Origin: Auanema rhodensis
Taxonomy: Eukaryota; Nematoda; Chromadorea; Rhabditida; Rhabditidae
DNA length: 64,000 bases
Reading direction: 5' to 3'
NCBI GenBank assembly: GCA_964057225.1
Contig: OZ059900.1
Location: 2,366,501-2,430,500 of the forward strand
Shown: piece after piece, positions 1 to 10,530 of the stretch
Numbering within the stretch: position 1 is the stretch's first letter
Layout: every line of letters begins with the position of its first letter
Program-made: the position numbers and the translations under genes
Notes under the pieces: model-generated
The model's input: the letters and a program-made list of their open reading frames with translations, nothing else
Databases searched by the model: none
What the model was told of the DNA's origin: nothing

Positions 1-90
1 ATCAAAAGCATAGTTTTACTGTCTATGATAACAAAAGTCTTCAAATTTACACTAATAATGTGTAAATCACTGAATTTCACTCAAATAGCT

Positions 91-169
91 TTACTACACT
101 AAGTATGGTCGTTTTTATGCCTTTAACACCATATACTCACCGATTTTTGGTACAAAATCTGTAATACTC
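91..169 (+). repeat. Invariant core of the monomer (reference copy)
   Basis: Reading through the monomers, the strings TACACTAAGTATGGTCG, TTTTTATGCCTTTAACACC, ATATACTCACCGATTTTT and GGTACAAAATCTGT are nearly constant in every class. Most variation lies elsewhere. The only recurrent changes I found are CTCAACG after A-prime tails, GGTTC in the six T copies, and the TATACC/TTCAAC pair in the three outlier monomers. It could be a protein-binding or nucleosome-positioning segment (inference). Confidence 0.75.
142..159. other. Inverted repeat in the core
   Basis: GATTTT at 142-147 and AAAATC at 154-159 are complementary 6-base arms separated by TGGTAC. The element recurs once per monomer and also contains GTAC, the RsaI site. 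RsaI would therefore cut most monomers once here; the GGTTC variants lose the site. Confidence 0.6.
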
Positions 170-262
170 GTAAATTTTGATCATATTCGTTAAGATTTGA
201 GAATCAAACATACAATACACAAAATCAGTCTATTTTTATGAGCTTGCACTGATATATATTCA

Positions 263-274
263 TTTTGATCAAAA
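263..274. other. 12-bp palindrome TTTTGATCAAAA (reference copy)
   Basis: This perfect palindrome is present in classes A, A-prime, B, T and G. It is broken by one base in class F (TTTTCATCAAAA or TTTTTATCAAAA) and by three in class VN (TTTTAAACAAAA). In some class A copies it reads ATTGATCAAA. Its role is unknown. Confidence 0.7.
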
Positions 275-337
275 AAGGTCGAAAATAGAAAGAATTTTTG
301 AAATTTCCGAGTTTTGAGTCTAATTTGGCTAAATCGC

Positions 338-349
338 TCATATATATGA
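338..349. other. 12-bp palindrome TCATATATATGA (reference copy)
   Basis: This perfect palindrome is present in most monomers. It is altered to TCATATACATGA in many B monomers, to TCATATATAAGA in VN and some T monomers, and to TCATTTATATGA in the outlier class. It could form a small cruciform, but that is inference. Confidence 0.65.
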
Positions 350-796
350 TCAAAAGCATAGTTTTACTGTCTATGATAACAAAAGTCTTCAAATATACAC
401 TAATAATGTGTAAATCACTGAATTTCACTCAAATAGCTTTACTACACTAAGTATGGTCGTTTTTATGCCTTTAACACCATATACTCAACGATTTTTGGTA
501 CAAAATCTGTAATACTCGTAAATTTTGATCATATTCGTTAAGATTTGAGAATCAAACATACAATACACAAAATCAGTCTATTTTTATGAGCTTGCACTGA
601 TATATATTCATTTTGATCAAAAAAGGTCGAAAATAGAAAGAATTTTTGAAATTTCCGAGTTTTGAGTCTAATTTGGCTAAATCGCTCATATATATGATCA
701 AAAGCATAGTTTTACTGTCTATGATAACAAAAGTCTTCAAATATACACTAATAATGTGTAAATCACTGAATTTCACTCAAATAGCTTTACTACACT

Positions 797-1143
797 AAGT
801 ATGGTCGTTTTTATGCCTTTAACACCATATACTCAACGATTTTTGGTACAAAATCTGTAATACTCGTAAATTTTGATCATATTCGTTAAGATTTGAGAAT
901 CAAACATACAATACACAAAATCAGTCTATTTTTATGAGCTTGCACTGATATATATTCATTTTGATCAAAAAAGGTCGAAAATAGAAAGAATTTTTGAAAT
1001 TTCCGAGTTTTGAGTCTAATTTGGCTAAATCGCTCATATACATGATCAGAAGCATAGTTTTATTGTCTATGACAACAAAAGTCATCAATTAAACGCTAGT
1101 GATGTTTAAATACTGATTTTCGCTCAAATAGCATTACTACACT
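797..1143 (+). repeat. Representative class B monomer (347 bp)
   Basis: The head is A-prime-like (GAGCTTGCAC). From about monomer position 240 the sequence switches to ATACATGATCAGAAGCATAG, then TATTGTCTATGACAAC and CATCAATTAAACGCTAG, ending TTTAAATACTG rather than TAAATCACTG. The last difference removes one base, which makes the monomer 347 bp. The sharp change of haplotype inside the unit suggests the class arose by exchange between two older monomer types (inference). Confidence 0.9.
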
Positions 1144-1491
1144 AAGTATGGTCGTTTTTATGCCTTTAACACCATATACTCACCGATTTTTGGTACAAAA
1201 TCTGTAATACTCGTAAATTTTGATCATATTCGTTAAGATTTGAAAATCAAACACACAATAAACAATATCAGTCTATTTTTATGAGTTTGCACTGATATAT
1301 ATTCATATTGATCAAAAAAGGTCGAAAATAGAAAGAATTTTTGAATTTTCCGAGTTTTGAGTCCAATTGGGCTAAATCGCTCATATATATGATCAAAAGC
1401 ATAGTTTTACTGTCTATGATAACAAAAGTCTTCAAATATACACTAATAATGATTAAATCACTGAATTTCACTCAAATAGCATTACTACACT
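1144..1491 (+). repeat. Representative class A monomer (348 bp)
   Basis: The head has AAAATCAAACACACAATAAA and GAGTTTGCAC, the middle GAATTTTCC with TCCAATTGGG, and the tail AATGATTAAATCACTG followed by TAGCATTAC. This copy also has the sub-variants CAATATCAG and TTCATATTGATC, shared with the monomers starting at 5315, 7749, 23737 and 26867. The class usually stands just before an A-prime or VN monomer in the trimer HORs. Confidence 0.9.
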
Positions 1492-3229
1492 AAGTATGGT
1501 CGTTTTTATGCCTTTAACACCATATACTCACCGATTTTTGGTACAAAATCTGTAATACTCGTAAATTTTGATCATATTCGTTAAGATTTGAGAATCAAAC
1601 ATACAATACACAAAATCAGTCTATTTTTATGAGCTTGCACTGATATATATTCATTTTGATCAAAAAAGGTCGAAAATAGAAAGAATTTTTGAAATTTCCG
1701 AGTTTTGAGTCTAATTTGGCTAAATCGCTCATATATATGATCAAAAGCATAGTTTTACTGTCTATGATAACAAAAGTCTTCAAATATACACTAATAATGT
1801 GTAAATCACTGAATTTCACTCAAATAGCTTTACTACACTAAGTATGGTCGTTTTTATGCCTTTAACACCATATACTCAACGATTTTTGGTACAAAATCTG
1901 TAATACTCGTAAATTTTGATCATATTCGTTAAGATTTGAGAATCAAACATACAATACACAAAATCAGTCTATTTTTATGAGCTTGCACTGATATATATTC
2001 ATTTTGATCAAAAAAGGTCGAAAATAGAAAGAATTTTTGAAATTTCCGAGTTTTGAGTCTAATTTGGCTAAATCGCTCATATACATGATCAGAAGCATAG
2101 TTTTATTGTCTATGACAACAAAAGTCATCAATTAAACGCTAGTGATGTTTAAATACTGATTTTCGCTCAAATAGCATTACTACACTAAGTATGGTCGTTT
2201 TTATGCCTTTAACACCATATACTCACCGATTTTTGGTACAAAATCTGTAATACTCGTAAATTTCGATCATATTCGTTAAGATTTGAAAATCAAACACACA
2301 ATAAACAAAATCAGTCTAGTTTTATGAGTTTGCACTGATATATATTCATTTTGATCAAAAAAGGTCGAAAATAGAAAGAATTTTTGAATTTTCCGAGTTT
2401 TGAGTCCAATTGGGCTAAATCGCTCATATATATGATCAAAAGCATAGTTTTACTGTCTATGATAACAAAAGTCTTCAAATATACACTAATAATGATTAAA
2501 TCACTGAATTTCACTCAAATAGCATTACTACACTAAGTATGGTCGTTTTTATGCCTTTAACACCATATACTCACCGATTTTTGGTACAAAATCTGTGATA
2601 CTCGTAAATTTTGATCATATTCGTTAAGATTTGAGAATCAAACATACAATACACAAAATCAGTCTATTTTTATGAGCTTGCACTGATATATATTCATTTT
2701 GATCAAAAAAGATCGAAAATAGAAAGAATTTTTGAAATTTCCGAGTTTTGAGTCTAATTTGGCTAAATCGCTCATATATATGATCAAAAGCATAGTTTTA
2801 CTGTCTATGATAACAAAAGTCTTCAAATATACACTAATAATGTGTAAATCACTGAATTTCACTCAAATAGCTTTACTACACTAAGTATGGTCGTTTTTAT
2901 GCCTTTAACACCATATACTCAACGATTTTTGGTACAAAATCTGTAATACTCGTAAATTTTGATCATATTCGTTAAGATTTGAGAATCAAACATACAATAC
3001 ACAAAATCAGTCTATTTTTATGAGCTTGCACTGATATATATTCATTTTGATCAAAAAAGGTCGAAAATAGAAAGAATTTTTGAAATTTCCGAGTTTTGAG
3101 TCTAATTTGGCTAAATCGCTCATATACATGATCAGAAGCATAGTTTTATTGTCTATGACAACAAAAGTCATCAATTAAACGCTAGTGATGTTTAAATACT
3201 GATTTTCGCTCAAATAGCATTACTACACT
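1144..3229 (+). repeat. Trimer HOR of 1043 bp, two tandem copies
   Basis: Units 1144-2186 and 2187-3229 each contain the class order A, A-prime, B (348+348+347 bp). The second unit has private marks: TCTAGTTTTATGAG in its A monomer and CAAAAAAGATCGAAA in its A-prime monomer. Both marks recur at 6358-6705 and 7054-7401. Between those two monomers a VN monomer (6706-7053) has been added in the later copy. Confidence 0.9.
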
Positions 3230-6200
3230 AAGTATGGTCGTTTTTATGCCTTTAACACCATATACTCACCGATTTTTGGTACAAAATCTGTAATACTCGT
3301 AAATTTTGATCATATTCGTTAAGATTTGAAAATCAAACACACAATAAACAATATCAGTCTATTTTTATGAGTTTGCACTGATATATATTCATATTGATCA
3401 AAAAAGGTCGAAAATAGAAAGAATTTTTGAATTTTCCGAGTTTTGAGTCTAATTTGGCTAAATCGCTCATATACATGATCAGAAGCATAGTTTTATTGTC
3501 TATGACAACAAAAGTCATCAATTAAACGCTAGTGATGTTTAAATACTGATTTTCGCTCAAATAGCATTACTACACTAAGTATGGTCGTTTTTATGCCTTT
3601 AACACCATATACTCACCGATTTTTGGTACAAAATCTGTAATACTCGTAAATTTTGATCATATTCGTTAAGATTTGAGAATCAAACATACAATACACAAAA
3701 TCAGTCTATTTTTATGAGCTTGCACTGATATATATTCATTTTGATCAAAAAAGGTCGAAAATAGAAAGAATTTTTGAAATTTCCGAGTTTTGAGTCTAAT
3801 TTGGCTAAATCGCTCATATATATGATCAAAAGCATAGTTTTACTGTCTATGATAACAAAAGTCTTCAAATATACACTAATAATGTGTAAATCACTGAATT
3901 TCACTCAAATAGCTTTACTACACTAAGTATGGTCGTTTTTATGCCTTTAACACCATATACTCAACGATTTTTGGTACAAAATCTGTAATACTCGTAAATT
4001 TTGATCATATTCGTTAAGATTTGAGAATCAAACATACAATACACAAAATCAGTCTATTTTTATAAGCTTGCACTGATATATATTCATTTTGATCAAAAAA
4101 GGTCGAAAATAGAAAGAATTTTTGAAATTTCCGAGTTTTGAGTCTAATTTGGCTAAATCGCTCATATATATGATCAAAAGCATAGTTTTACTGTCTATGA
4201 TAACAAAAGTCTTCAAATATACACTAATAATGTGTAAATCACTGAATTTCACTCAAATAGCTTTACTACACTAAGTATGGTCGTTTTTATGCCTTTAACA
4301 CCATATACTCAACGATTTTTGGTACAAAATCTGTAATACTCGTAAATTTTGATCATATTCGTTAAGATTTGAGAATCAAACATACAATACACAAAATCAG
4401 TCTATTTTTATGAGCTTGCACTGATATATATTCATTTTGATCAAAAAAGGTCGAAAATAGAAAGAATTTTTGAAATTTCCGAGTTTTGAGTCTAATTTGG
4501 CTAAATCGCTCATATACATGATCAGAAGCATAGTTTTATTGTCTATGACAACAAAAGTCATCAATTAAACGCTAGTGATGTTTAAATACTGATTTTCGCT
4601 CAAATAGCATTACTACACTAAGTATGGTCGTTTTTATGCCTTTAACACCATATACTCACCGATTTTTGGTACAAAATCTGTAATACTCGTAAATTTCGAT
4701 CATATTCGTTAAGATTTGAAAATCAAACACACAATAAACAAAATCGGTCTATTTTTATGAGTTTGCACTGATATATATTCATTTTGATCAAAAAAGGTCG
4801 AAAATAGAAAGAATTTTTGAATTTTCCGAGTTTTGAGTCCAATTGGGCTAAATCGCTCATATATATGATCAAAAGCATAGTTTTACTGTCTATGATAACA
4901 AAAGTCTTCAAATATACACTAATAATGATTAAATCACTGAATTTCACTCAAATAGCATTACTACACTAAGTATGGTCGTTTTTATGCCTTTAACACCATA
5001 TACTCAACGATTTTTGGTACAAAATCTGTAATACTCGTAAATTTTGATCATATTCGTTAAGATTTGAGAATCAAACATACAATACACAAAATCAGTCTAT
5101 TTTTATGAGCTTGCACTGATATATATTCATTTTGATCAAAAAAGGTCGAAAATAGAAAGAATTTTTGAAATTTCCGAGTTTTGAGTCTAATTTGGCTAAA
5201 TCGCTCATATACATGATCAGAAGCATAGTTTTATTGTCTATGACAACAAAAGTCATCAATTAAACGCTAGTGATGTTTAAATACTGATTTTCGCTCAAAT
5301 AGCATTACTACACTAAGTATGGTCGTTTTTATGCCTTTAACACCATATACTCACCGATTTTTGGTACAAAATCTGTAATACTCGTAAATTTTGATCATAT
5401 TCGTTAAGATTTGAAAATCAAACACACAATAAACAATATCAGTCTATTTTTATGAGTTTGCACTGATATATATTCATATTGATCAAAAAAGGTCGAAAAT
5501 AGAAAGAATTTTTGAATTTTCCGAGTTTTGAGTCCAATTGGGCTAAATCGCTCATATATATGATCAAAAGCATAGTTTTACTGTCTATGATAACAAAAGT
5601 CTTCAAATATACACTAATAATGATTAAATCACTGAATTTCACTCAAATAGCATTACTACACTAAGTATGGTCGTTTTTATGCCTTTAACACCATATACTC
5701 ACCGATTTTTGGTACAAAATCTGTAATACTCGTAAATTTTGATCATATTCGTTAAGATTTGAGAATCAAACATACAATACACAAAATCAGTCTATTTTTA
5801 TGAGCTTGCACTGATATATATTCATTTTGATCAAAAAAGGTCGAAAATAGAAAGAATTTTTGAAATTTCCGAGTTTTGAGTCTAATTTGGCTAAATCGCT
5901 CATATATATGATCAAAAGCATAGTTTTACTGTCTATGATAACAAAAGTCTTCAAATATACACTAATAATGTGTAAATCACTGAATTTCACTCAAATAGCT
6001 TTACTACACTAAGTATGGTCGTTTTTATGCCTTTAACACCATATACTCAACGATTTTTGGTACAAAATCTGTAATACTCGTAAATTTTGATCATATTCGT
6101 TAAGATTTGAGAATCAAACATACAATACACAAAATCAGTCTATTTTTATGAGCTTGCACTGATATATATTCATTTTGATCAAAAAAGGTCGAAAATAGAA

Positions 6201-6705
6201 AGAATTTTTGAAATTTCCGAGTTTTGAGTCTAATTTGGCTAAATCGCTCATATACATGATCAGAAGCATAGTTTTATTGTCTATGACAACAAAAGTCATC
6301 AATTAAACGCTAGTGATGTTTAAATACTGATTTTCGCTCAAATAGCATTACTACACTAAGTATGGTCGTTTTTATGCCTTTAACACCATATACTCACCGA
6401 TTTTTGGTACAAAATCTGTAATACTCGTAAATTTCGATCATATTCGTTAAGATTTGAAAATCAAACACACAATAAACAAAATCAGTCTAGTTTTATGAGT
6501 TTGCACTGATATATATTCATTTTGATCAAAAAAGGTCGAAAATAGAAAGAATTTTTGAATTTTCCGAGTTTTGAGTCCAATTGGGCTAAATCGCTCATAT
6601 ATATGATCAAAAGCATAGTTTTACTGTCTATGATAACAAAAGTCTTCAAATATACACTAATAATGATTAAATCACTGAATTTCACTCAAATAGCATTACT
6701 ACACT

Positions 6706-7053
6706 AAGTATGGTCGTTTTTATGCCTTTAACACCATATACTCACCGATTTTTGGTACAAAATCTGTGATACTTGTAAATTTTGATCATATTCGTTAAGA
6801 TTTGAAAATCAAACACACAATAAACAAAATCAGTCTATTTTTATGAGTTTGCACTGATATATATTCATTTTAAACAAAAAAGGTCGAAAATAGAAAGAAT
6901 TTTTGAAATTTCCGAGTTTTGAGTCTAATTTGGCTAAATCGCTCATATATAAGATCAAAAGCATAGTTTTACTGTCTATGATAACAAAAGTCTTCAAATT
7001 TACACTAATAATGTGTAAATCACTGAATTTCACTCAAATAGCTTTACTACACT
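6706..7053 (+). repeat. Representative class VN monomer, both palindromes lost (348 bp)
   Basis: The class is marked by TTTTAAACAAAA at 6868-6879, where other classes have TTTTGATCAAAA, by TCATATATAAGA at 6943-6954 instead of TCATATATATGA, and by CAAATTTACAC in the tail. Eight full copies were located, starting at 6706, 8097, 10531, 25476, 27215, 29649, 49101 and 51535. The 100-base fragment at the left edge of the window has the same tail (CAAATTTACAC) and probably belongs here. Copies inside the 2434-bp duplications are always the first monomer of the unit. Confidence 0.9.
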
Positions 7054-9488
7054 AAGTATGGTCGTTTTTATGCCTTTAACACCATATACTCACCGATTTT
7101 TGGTACAAAATCTGTAATACTCGTAAATTTTGATCATATTCGTTAAGATTTGAGAATCAAACATACAATACACAAAATCAGTCTATTTTTATGAGCTTGC
7201 ACTGATATATATTCATTTTGATCAAAAAAGATCGAAAATAGAAAGAATTTTTGAAATTTCCGAGTTTTGAGTCTAATTTGGCTAAATCGCTCATATATAT
7301 GATCAAAAGCATAGTTTTACTGTCTATGATAACAAAAGTCTTCAAATATACACTAATAATGTGTAAATCACTGAATTTCACTCAAATAGCTTTACTACAC
7401 TAAGTATGGTCGTTTTTATGCCTTTAACACCATATACTCAACGATTTTTGGTACAAAATCTGTAATACTCGTAAATTTTGATCATATTCGTTAAGATTTG
7501 AGAATCAAACATACAATACACAAAATCAGTCTATTTTTATGAGCTTGCACTGATATATATTCATTTTGATCAAAAAAGGTCGAAAATAGAAAGAATTTTT
7601 GAAATTTCCGAGTTTTGAGTCTAATTTGGCTAAATCGCTCATATACATGATCAGAAGCATAGTTTTATTGTCTATGACAACAAAAGTCATCAATTAAACG
7701 CTAGTGATGTTTAAATACTGATTTTCGCTCAAATAGCATTACTACACTAAGTATGGTCGTTTTTATGCCTTTAACACCATATACTCACCGATTTTTGGTA
7801 CAAAATCTGTAATACTCGTAAATTTTGATCATATTCGTTAAGATTTGAAAATCAAACACACAATAAACAATATCAGTCTATTTTTATGAGTTTGCACTGA
7901 TATATATTCATATTGATCAAAAAAGGTCGAAAATAGAAAGAATTTTTGAATTTTCCGAGTTTTGAGTCCAATTGGGCTAAATCGCTCATATATATGATCA
8001 AAAGCATAGTTTTACTGTCTATGATAACAAAAGTCTTCAAATATACACTAATAATGATTAAATCACTGAATTTCACTCAAATAGCATTACTACACTAAGT
8101 ATGGTCGTTTTTATGCCTTTAACACCATATACTCACCGATTTTTGGTACAAAATCTGTGATACTCGTAAATTTTGATCATATTCGTTAAGATTTGAAAAT
8201 CAAACACACAATAAACAAAATCAGTCTATTTTTATGAGTTTGCACTGATATATATTCATTTTAAACAAAAAAGGTCGAAAATAGAAAGAATTTTTGAAAT
8301 TTCCGAGTTTTGAGTCTAATTTGGCTAAATCGCTCATATATAAGATCAAAAGCATAGTTTTACTGTCTATGATAACAAAAGTCTTCAAATTTACACTAAT
8401 AATGTGTAAATCACTGAATTTCACTCAAATAGCTTTACTACACTAAGTATGGTCGTTTTTATGCCTTTAACACCATATACTCACCGATTTTTGGTACAAA
8501 ATCTGTAATACTCGTAAATTTTGATCATATTCGTTAAGATTTGAGAATCAAACATACAATACACAAAATCAGTCTATTTTTACAAGTTTGCACTGATATA
8601 TATTCATTTTGATCAAAAAAGGTCGAAAATAGAAAGAATTTTTGAATTTTCCGAGTTTTGAGTCCAATTGGGCTAAATCGCTCATATATATGATCAAAAG
8701 CATAGTTTTACTGTCTATGATAACAAAAGTCTTCAAATATACACTAATAATGATTAAATCACTGAATTTCACTCAAATAGCATTACTACACTAAGTATGG
8801 TCGTTTTTATGCCTTTAACACCATATACTCACCGATTTTTGGTACAAAATCTGTAATACTCGTGAATTTTGATCATATTCGTTAAGATTTGAAAATCAAA
8901 CACACAATAAACAAAATCAGTCTATTTTTACAAGTTTGCACTGATATATATTCATTTTGATCAAAAAAGGTCGAAAATAGAAAGAATTTTTGAATTTTCC
9001 GAGTTTTGAGTCCAATTGGGCTAAATCGCTCATATATATGATCAAAAGCATAGTTTTACTGTCTATGATAACAAAAGTCTTCAAATATACACTAATAATG
9101 ATTAAATCACTGAATTTCACTCAAATAGCATTACTACACTAAGTATGGTCGTTTTTATGCCTTTAACACCATATACTCACCGATTTTTGGTACAAAATCT
9201 GTGATACTCGTAAATTTTGATCATATTCGTTAAGATTTGAGAATCAAACATACAATACACAAAATCAGTCTATTTTTATGAGCTTGCACTGATATATATT
9301 CATTTTGATCAAAAAAGGTCGAAAATAGAAAGAATTTTTGAAATTTCCGAGTTTTGAGTCTAATTTGGCTAAATCGCTCATATATATGATCAAAAGCATA
9401 GTTTTACTGTCTATGATAACAAAAGTCTTCAAATATACACTAATAATGATTAAATCACTGATTTTCAGTCAAATAGCATTACTACACT

Positions 9489-9835
9489 AAGTATGGTCGT
9501 TTTTATGCCTTTAACACCATATACTCACCGATTTTTGGTTCAAAATCTGTAATACTTGTAAATTTTGATCATATTTGTTAAGATTCGAGAATCAAACACA
9601 TAATACACGAAATAAGTCTATTTTTACAAGTTTGCACTGATATTTATTCATTTTGATCAAAAAAGGTCGAAAATAGAAAGAATTTTTGAAATTTCCGAGT
9701 TTTGAGTCCAATTTGGCTAAATCGCTCATATATAAGATCAAAAGCATAGTTTTATTGTCTATAACAACAAAAGTCATCAATTAAACGCTAGTGATATTTA
9801 AATACTGATTTTCGCTCAAGTAGCATTACTACACT
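9489..9835 (+). repeat. Representative class T monomer (347 bp)
   Basis: The head reads GTTAAGATTCGAG, CACATAATACACGAAATAAG, TTTTTACAAG and CACTGATATTTATTC. The middle is GAAATTTCC with TCCAATTTGG, and the tail is B-like with TATAACAACAAAAG and often GTGATATTTAAATACTG. This copy and its five counterparts (starts 11923, 28607, 31041, 50493 and 52927) read TTTTTGGTTCAAAATC in the core, replacing the otherwise constant GGTACAAAATC. Relatives with GGTAC are common from 12965 onward. Confidence 0.85.
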
Positions 9836-10182
9836 AAGTATGGTCGTTTTTATGCCTTTAACACCATATACTCACCGATTTTTGGTACAAAATCTGTAAT
9901 ACTTGTAAATTTTGATCATATTCGTTAAGATTTGAGAATCGAACATACAATACACAAAATCAGTCTATTTTTACAAGTTTGCACTGATATTTATTCATTT
10001 TGATCAAAAAAGGTCGAAAATAGAAAGAATTTTTGAAATTTCCGAGTTTTGAGTCCAATTTGGCTAAATCGCTCATATATATGATCAAAAGCATAGTTTT
10101 ATTGTCTATGACAACAAAAGTCATCAATTAAACGCTAGTGATATTTAAATACTGATTTTCGCTCAAGTAGCATTACTACACT

Positions 10183-10530
10183 AAGTATGGTCGTTTTTAT
10201 GCCTTTAACACCATATACTCACCGATTTTTGGTACAAAATCTGTAATACTCGTAAAATTTGATCATATTTGTTAAGATTTGAGAATCAAACACACAATAC
10301 ACAAAATCAGTCTATTTTTATGAGTTTACACTGATATATCTTCATTTTCATCAAAAAAGGTCGAAAATAGAAAGAATTTTTGAATTTTCCGAGTTTTGAG
10401 TCGAATTGGGCTAAATCGCTCATATATATGATCAAAAGCATAGTTTTACTGTCTATGATAACAAAAGTCTTCAAATATACACTAATAATGATTAAATCAC
10501 TGAATTTCACTCAAATAGCATTACTACACT
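10183..10530 (+). repeat. Representative class F monomer (348 bp)
   Basis: The class is recognised by CTCGTAAAATTTGATC, GAGTTTACACTGATATATC, CATTTTCATCAAAA (which breaks the TTTTGATCAAAA palindrome by one base) and GAGTCGAATTGGGC. The tail is of class A. Related copies start at 12617, 13659, 18176, 29301, 31735, 32777, 33819, 40766, 43543, 48059, 51187, 53621, 54663 and 63001. Some read TTTTTATCAAAA instead. Confidence 0.85.

Larger units (their letters stand above)
101..448 (+). repeat. Reference monomer, class A-prime (348 bp)
   Basis: I use this unit as the coordinate system; positions below are within the monomer. Positions 1-69 plus the last 10 bases of the preceding unit form the nearly invariant core. 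Positions 70-160 are the variable head: TTAAGATTTGAG here against GTGAGATTCGAG in other classes, and GAGCTTGCAC against GAGTTTGCAC. Positions 161-200 hold the conserved GATCAAAAAAGGTCGAAAAT stretch. Positions 200-230 vary between GAAATTTCC...TCTAATTTGG and GAATTTTCC...TCCAATTGGG. Positions 260-335 are the variable tail. The A-prime tail reads CTTCAAATATACAC then AATGTGTAAATCACTG, and is followed by TAGCTTTAC. The next monomer usually carries CTCAACG instead of CTCACCG. Confidence 0.93.
1..8096 (+). repeat. Left trimer-HOR domain
   Basis: Class order by monomer start: partial VN (1-100), A-prime (101), A-prime (449), B (797), A (1144), A-prime (1492), B (1840), A (2187), A-prime (2535), B (2883), A-head/B-tail chimera (3230), A-prime (3577), A-prime (3925), B (4273), A (4620), B (4968), A (5315), A-prime (5663), B (6011), A (6358), VN (6706), A-prime (7054), B (7402), A (7749). 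The first five entries repeat the class order found at 25476-27214. The A monomer at 4620 shares AAAATCGGTCT with the one at 25128. Nothing but satellite is present. Confidence 0.88.
8097..10530 (+). repeat. 7-mer HOR, first copy (2434 bp)
   Basis: Monomers start at 8097 (VN), 8445, 8793, 9141, 9489 (T), 9836 and 10183 (F). The next seven monomers repeat this order exactly 2434 bases further on. The monomers at 8445 and 8793 have TTTTTACAAG heads on class-A bodies. The one at 9141 ends in the unusual tail CACTGATTTTCAGTC. Confidence 0.93.

Noticed and set aside
187-203. Possible CENP-B box at ATTCGTTAAGATTTGAG
   Set aside because: Only the TTCG part fits the box NTTCGNNNNANNCGGGN. The essential A and CGGG are missing, also in the GTGAGATTCGAG variant.
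271-345. RNA polymerase III promoter boxes (tRNA- or SINE-like) at GGTCGAAAAT and TGGCTAAATCGC
   Set aside because: Neither matches the A or B box consensus well enough, spacing is not diagnostic, and no cloverleaf can be drawn.
225-428. Minus-strand open frame of 67 codons, recurring in many monomers as 61-, 62-, 67-, 74- or 101-codon versions
   Set aside because: The frames start with GTG or TTG and not ATG, change start and length with the one-base tail difference, and vary at amino-acid positions as freely as the DNA does. There is no recognisable domain, ribosome-binding or promoter context. A repeated sequence produces one such frame per unit by chance. Transcripts with peptide evidence would be needed to reconsider.
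101-448. Monomer as an old dimer of two 174-bp halves
   Set aside because: Aligning the halves by eye gives agreement only around TGATCA and AT-rich runs, no more than expected at 28% G+C.
4058-4070. HindIII site AAGCTT from TATAAGCTTG in one monomer
   Set aside because: It is a single G-to-A change in one copy and has no wider meaning.
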